From Candidatus Hecatellales archaeon (lineage in GTDB: Archaea; Thermoproteota; Bathyarchaeia; Hecatellales; Hecatellaceae): a stretch of 8,629 bases of DNA. Location: positions 1 to 8,629 of the forward strand of contig QMXU01000039.1 of the NCBI GenBank assembly GCA_003662305.1, in the 5' to 3' direction. The notes under the pieces were generated by a model. That model did no database searches. It was not told the DNA's origin and saw only the letters and a program-made list of their open reading frames with translations. Below, one piece after another: positions 5,627 through 8,629 of the stretch (its first letter is position 1; every line of letters begins with the position of its first letter). The position numbers were made by a program, and so were the translations under genes.

Positions 5627-7225
5627 ATGGAAGTTGAAGTCTTGAGCCTTCCAAAGGAAGCATGCCTAGAAGCCCTGGAAAAGCTTAGAGGACAGTCTTC
5701 CAGTCTTCAAAGGGTTAAAGCTGAACTGGCCCAACGTTACGGGCTTAAGGGGCTTCCCGGAAACGCTGAATTATACTCAGCCCTCCAAGGCCTGAACCCT
5801 CCAGCCGGCATGGCTGAAGTTCTCAGGAGGAAAGAGGTTAGAAGGGCCAGCGGGGTTCTCGTCGTAGCAGCTATGACCAAGCCTCTGCCATGCCCTCACG
5901 GGCGTTGCCTTTACTGTCCCGGAGGGCCGTCTGATGGCACGCCTCAAAGCTACACTGGAAAGGAGCCTGCAGCCCGTCGTGGAGCCCAGCACGGCTACGA
6001 CCCTAGAAGCCAGGTGGAAAGCAGGCTTAATCAGCTTAAGGCCATAGGACACCTCATAGACAAGGTTGAACTCATAGTTATGGGGGGAACCTTCCCAGCT
6101 GCTCCCACCGAATACCAGGAATGGTTTGTTAAGGGCTGCCTTGAAGGTTTGATAGGCAGGGAAGCCGGAAGCCTTGATGAAGCCCTAGAGCTGGCTGAAA
6201 GGGCTCCTGTAAGGAACACAGCTATAACCGTTGAAACCAGGCCTGACTGGGCGAAGAAGCCTCACGTAGACCAGATGCTAAGGCTTGGAGTGACAAGGGT
6301 TGAAATCGGAGTTCAAACCCTTAGAGACGAAGTTTACAGGCTGGTGGAGCGGGGGCACACCGTAGCCGACGTCGTAGAAGCCACAAGACTCCTTAAGGAC
6401 GCAGGCATGAAGGTTTGCTACCACATGATGCCTGGGCTTCCAGGCTCCAGCCTCCAAGCCGACCTAGAAGACTTTGAAAGGCTTTTCGCCGACCCGAACT
6501 TCAGGCCTGACATGCTTAAAGTTTATCCAACCCTCGTGCTTAAAGGCACAAAGCTTCACAGGCTTTGGGCTGAAGGCAAATACAAGCCCTACCCTGTTGA
6601 AGACGTAGTCAACCTCCTCGTCAAAGTTAAATCCCGGCTGCCAGGCTGGGTTAGAGTTCAAAGGGTTCAAAGGGACATACCAGCCCCCCTGATAGTGGAC
6701 GGTGTTAAAGCTGGAAACCTCAGGGAAATAGTTCAGAAACGCATGGAAAAGCTTGGCTTGAAATGCCGGTGTATAAGGTGCAGGGAGGCAGGGCACCTCC
6801 AAGCGAAGAAGGGGGTGAGGCCGAATCCGGCATATGTAAGGCTGACTGCTGACCGCTACGAGGCTTCTCAAGGCATAGAGGTTTTCCTGGCCTACGGAGA
6901 TGTGGTTCAAGACATACTGGTAGGGTGGCTTAGGCTTCGCATACCCTCCGAAAAAGCTTACAGGCCAGAGGTGAAAGGCAGAACAGCCATAGTTAGAGAA
7001 CTCCACATTTCAGGTCCCATGACTCCTAGAGGCGAAAGGCTGGATGGGGCGTGGCAACATAAAGGCTATGGTAGAAGCCTCCTAGCCGAAGCTGAAAGGA
7101 TAGCTAAAGAAGAATATGATGTTGGGAAGCTCTTGGTGAACTCGGCTGTAGGCGTGAAAGAATATTATCGGAGGCTAGGTTACAGGAAGCATGGAGCCTA
7201 CATGGCTAAGGATTTAGCAGGATAA
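5627..7225 (+). CDS. elp3: Elp3, tRNA uridine-34 carboxymethyl-forming radical SAM/acetyltransferase
   Basis: Catalyses formation of the carboxymethyl side chain at C5 of wobble uridine-34 from acetyl-CoA by radical SAM chemistry; in archaea it works without the other Elongator subunits. Full length at 532 residues. The 4Fe-4S binding motif CX4CX2C is Cys89, Cys94, Cys97 in PCPHGRCLYCPGG. Radical SAM core blocks follow: VMGGTFPA (151-158), VETRPDW (202-208), VEIGVQT (225-231), GHTV (243-246), MMPGLPGSS (267-275) and YPTLVLKGTKL (300-310). VQRDIPAPLIVDGVKAGNLR (347-366) leads to the zinc site CRCIRC (380-385). The C-terminal GNAT domain has the acetyl-CoA loop HKGYGRSLL (478-486) and YYRRLGY (513-519). 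It lies 31 nt after the second PAC2 gene with no promoter or Shine-Dalgarno sequence I can see, so it probably belongs to the same transcript. Confidence 0.97.
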   Translation: MEVEVLSLPKEACLEALEKLRGQSSSLQRVKAELAQRYGLKGLPGNAELYSALQGLNPPAGMAEVLRRKEVRRASGVLVVAAMTKPLPCPHGRCLYCPGGPSDGTPQSYTGKEPAARRGAQHGYDPRSQVESRLNQLKAIGHLIDKVELIVMGGTFPAAPTEYQEWFVKGCLEGLIGREAGSLDEALELAERAPVRNTAITVETRPDWAKKPHVDQMLRLGVTRVEIGVQTLRDEVYRLVERGHTVADVVEATRLLKDAGMKVCYHMMPGLPGSSLQADLEDFERLFADPNFRPDMLKVYPTLVLKGTKLHRLWAEGKYKPYPVEDVVNLLVKVKSRLPGWVRVQRVQRDIPAPLIVDGVKAGNLREIVQKRMEKLGLKCRCIRCREAGHLQAKKGVRPNPAYVRLTADRYEASQGIEVFLAYGDVVQDILVGWLRLRIPSEKAYRPEVKGRTAIVRELHISGPMTPRGERLDGAWQHKGYGRSLLAEAERIAKEEYDVGKLLVNSAVGVKEYYRRLGYRKHGAYMAKDLAG

Positions 7226-7236
7226 CGAAGCCTTTA

Positions 7237-7258
7237 AGCGTAAAAACACCGTTTTAGG
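7237..7258 (+). terminator. Weak candidate terminator after elp3
   Basis: Shortly after the elp3 stop, TAAAAACACCGTTTTA can fold as an AT-rich short hairpin, with AAAAC pairing to GTTTT around a 3-nt loop. Only four T follow, so this is a weak candidate. A separate promoter box lies about 30 nt downstream, implying that transcription is restarted in this gap. Confidence 0.2.
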
Positions 7259-7282
7259 GTAGGTAATACGGCAGTCTAAAGA

Positions 7283-7293
7283 TTTTTATATGG
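7283..7293 (+). promoter_or_regulatory. TATA box of the membrane protein gene
   Basis: TTTTTATATGG preceded by a purine-rich CTAAAGA resembles an archaeal BRE/TATA pair. Initiation would fall near 7312, leaving a leader of about 20 nt that contains GAGGTG (7317-7322) before the TTG start at 7333. This is the clearest promoter in the window. Confidence 0.6.
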
Positions 7294-7332
7294 CTTCTTA
7301 GGGATTAGAAGGGCTAGAGGTGTTAGGAAGGT

Positions 7333-8019
7333 TTGTCCGCAGGTGGTCAGGTTTCCGAGCTGGTTGAGGGTTTTAGGAAGCTTAGGCTTGGAGCCTTAAT
7401 ATCGATAATCTCGGTAATAATTGCCTTCGCATCCTTAGCCGTCTTGTTCCTCACAGCAGGCTTTGCCTTTCCCACGGTTTATCCAGGCCAGATGTACCAC
7501 ATGTTTGCAGGAACCATAATCACCATGATGACTGTAATACTAGTTGCCTTGGCCCTATCTATCATAGCTTTCATCCAATGGTTTATGGCTACTGGAAATC
7601 TTAAACGTTACAATCCTGATAAGTTTGGGATTGGAAGGCTTGGGATGCTTCTCCAACTCATAGGAGTAATACTGATATTCATTGGAAGCCTATCCTTCGT
7701 AGGCGTAGCCTTTGCACGCGGCTCCAACATTGCCTTCTTTGGAGCACTTTTCGGCTTTATGGCGATTATAATACTTACAGCCATCCTAGCGCTGGTTGGA
7801 GCCATACTTTTCGCTATCATGCTTATGAGGCTTCCTGAAGACCCGAACGTTGAGTCTGGCTTTAAGATTGCCGGCATCCTATACCTCATAGGCGTAATCC
7901 TATCTATAATACCCAACATAGGCATTGTGGGAGCTATCCTAATACTGGTAGCAGCAATACTGATTTTCACCTATTCAGGCTCAACCTTAAAAAGGCTGGA
8001 AGCACTACCCAAAACCTAA
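7333..8019 (+). CDS. Multi-pass membrane protein, DUF973-like
   Basis: Integral membrane protein of 228 residues with no recognisable catalytic motif. Hydrophobic segments fall at about 20-43, 58-84, 104-127, 134-165 (long enough for one or two passes), 177-194 and 197-214. Short polar turns (such as NLKRYNPDK at 89-97 and RLPEDPNVESG at 166-176) separate them. The opening GFRKLRLGALISIISV and the closing FKIAGILYLIGVILSIIPNIGIVG resemble archaeal DUF973 (possibly DUF996) proteins of unknown function; this match is by eye. There is no classical cleavable signal peptide. The start is TTG, since no ATG or GTG occurs nearby in frame, with GAGGTG 10 nt upstream and a strong TATA box before it. 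It appears monocistronic, bounded by its own promoter and a T-rich terminator, and shows no obvious link to the elp3 or gatD functions. Confidence 0.72.
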   Translation: MSAGGQVSELVEGFRKLRLGALISIISVIIAFASLAVLFLTAGFAFPTVYPGQMYHMFAGTIITMMTVILVALALSIIAFIQWFMATGNLKRYNPDKFGIGRLGMLLQLIGVILIFIGSLSFVGVAFARGSNIAFFGALFGFMAIIILTAILALVGAILFAIMLMRLPEDPNVESGFKIAGILYLIGVILSIIPNIGIVGAILILVAAILIFTYSGSTLKRLEALPKT

Positions 8020-8021
8020 CC

Positions 8022-8075
8022 AAAAAAAAAACGGTTTAACCTGTTTTTTAATTCCCCCTCTTTTTCTTATTTTTT
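8022..8075 (+). terminator. A-tract/T-tract hairpin and T-rich terminator zone
   Basis: Immediately after the membrane protein stop comes a run of ten A (8022-8031), then CGGTTTAACCTG, then six T (8044-8049). AAAAAACGG pairs with CCTGTTTTTT around a small TTTAA-type loop with one bulged T, making a long AT-rich stem. Further T-rich runs follow at 8061-8065 and 8070-8075. Archaeal transcription commonly ends at such U-tracts, so this is the most convincing terminator in the window. Confidence 0.65.
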
Positions 8076-8083
8076 GGCTGAAA

Positions 8084-8091
8084 GTTTTTAG
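8084..8091 (+). promoter_or_regulatory. Tentative TATA box for gatD
   Basis: GTTTTTAG about 30 nt before the candidate gatD starts would place initiation near 8114, making the message leaderless or nearly so with the TTG 8116 or GTG 8119 start. The element is weakly TATA-like and lies within generally T-rich terminator sequence, so the call is tentative. Confidence 0.3.
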
Positions 8092-8118
8092 CTTGCTGGG
8101 CTGCCTAGTTTAGGGTTG

Positions 8119-8629
8119 GTGGGTGGTTTGGGAATTTTTGAGGAGCTTGGGTCTTCCGGCTATGTGGGTGAGGCTTTAAGGGTTTTAAGCCAAGCTGAGG
8201 CGAGAATCGGAGATAAGATTAGAGTTAAAAAGCCTGGTCGAACCGTTGAGGGAATCCTCATGCCGAGGATAAGACTTGGGGACAGAGAATGCATCGTGCT
8301 GAAGCTTCCCAACGGCTACAACATCGGCGTTAAAGCTGACAGCCAGACCAAGGTTGAAGTTCTCGAAAAAGGTGAAGCAGCCTTCAAGGAGCCTGAGCTT
8401 CCCCTGCCCCCGGAAAAAGGGGAGCTTCCGCTGGTTGAAATCATCGGTACAGGAGGCACCATCGCCAGCCGGGTTGAGTACAGAACGGGAGCAGTTTACC
8501 CGTCGCTGAGCACGGAGGAGCTTTACAGAGCTGTCCCAGAGCTGGCTGACATCGCACGGATAAGGGCGAAAGTCCTCTACAGCATTCTAAGCGAAAACAT
8601 GACGCCTGAGTATTGGAGTGAAATAGCTA
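8119..8629 (+). CDS. gatD: GatD, subunit D of archaeal Glu-tRNA(Gln) amidotransferase, 5' part
   Basis: Asparaginase-like glutaminase subunit of the archaea-specific GatDE complex, which converts Glu-tRNA(Gln) to Gln-tRNA(Gln). About 170 codons are present and the gene runs off the right edge. The N-terminal barrel domain shows GDKIRVKKPG and GILMPR (31-50), then LKLPNGYNIGV (61-71). The asparaginase domain starts at EIIGTGGTIAS (107-117), where Thr111 is the expected nucleophile. RTGAVYPSLS (122-131) and ILSENMTPEYW (156-166) follow. These blocks distinguish GatD from plain asparaginases. The frame is open from 8092 after TAG 8089-8091. Possible starts are TTG 8116, GTG 8119, TTG 8128 and GTG 8164. 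I chose GTG 8119 because the TATA spacing suits it, but the N-terminus is uncertain. The partner gatE is not in the window. Confidence 0.93.
   Translation, partial: MGGLGIFEELGSSGYVGEALRVLSQAEARIGDKIRVKKPGRTVEGILMPRIRLGDRECIVLKLPNGYNIGVKADSQTKVEVLEKGEAAFKEPELPLPPEKGELPLVEIIGTGGTIASRVEYRTGAVYPSLSTEELYRAVPELADIARIRAKVLYSILSENMTPEYWSEIA

Noticed and set aside
6464..7006. 180-codon minus-strand open frame opposite elp3
   Set aside because: It lies wholly antisense to a fully conserved Elp3 coding region, has low-complexity shadow composition and no recognisable family; it is an accident of codon use on the other strand.
7608..7970. 120-codon minus-strand open frame opposite the membrane protein
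   Set aside because: Repetitive Ile/Met/Pro/Ser composition is what results from reading hydrophobic codons backwards; the plus-strand gene has a clear promoter and ribosome site.
1..8629. Mobile element, defence island or CRISPR array
   Set aside because: No transposase, integrase, nuclease, Cas or toxin-antitoxin motif, no terminal inverted repeats and no regularly spaced repeats were seen; the genes are housekeeping or conserved uncharacterised families.

Overview
The window is almost certainly archaeal chromosome. The evidence is the archaeal-type GatD (tRNA-dependent amidotransferase) entering at the right edge, a stand-alone Elp3, two PAC2-family proteins resembling proteasome assembly chaperones, AT-rich TATA-like boxes about 25-30 nt before predicted transcript starts, and T-rich intergenic termination signals. 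Base composition is moderate and AGG arginine codons are common. A thermoproteotal lineage such as Bathyarchaeia would fit, but that placement is a guess. I see no tRNA or rRNA genes, CRISPR array, insertion sequence or phage gene. Coding density is very high.

Layout, left to right. Positions 1-157 (minus) hold the N-terminal part of a ThpR/LigT-like 2H phosphoesterase whose first catalytic HxT motif is changed. Upstream of it on the same strand is a TrmO-type tRNA methyltransferase (196-603). A divergent promoter region leads to a YfcE/MJ0936-type phosphodiesterase (743-1243, plus). This converges, sharing a CTAG double stop, on a COG1926-type phosphoribosyltransferase (1240-1995, minus). 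A second divergent, symmetric TATA region starts a PfkB-family kinase (2083-3027) joined by a TGATG stop/start overlap to the flavin prenyltransferase UbiX (3027-3587). UbiX converges with a 19-bp overlap on a DUF488 protein (3569-4069, minus).

From about 4113 everything is on the plus strand. There are two tandem PAC2-family proteins overlapping by 8 bp (4113-4913 and 4906-5595), then Elp3 31 nt later (5627-7225). A multi-pass membrane protein with its own promoter (7333-8019) and a T-rich terminator zone follow. The start of gatD (about 8119) runs off the window.

Functional themes. Four genes concern tRNA or RNA: TrmO at t6A37, Elp3 at U34, GatD in Gln-tRNA(Gln) formation, and the ThpR-like protein. 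The two PAC2 proteins suggest a 20S proteasome assembly chaperone pair; the first ends in a YYV tail matching the HbYX proteasome-docking motif, the second does not. UbiX supplies prenylated FMN to UbiD-type decarboxylases, which some archaea need in the modified mevalonate pathway.

The points most worth a second look are the eroded active site of the ThpR-like gene, the asymmetric PAC2 pair co-directional with Elp3, and a strong excess of the hexamer AAGCCT/AGGCTT on both strands. I found no wholly new multi-gene system.
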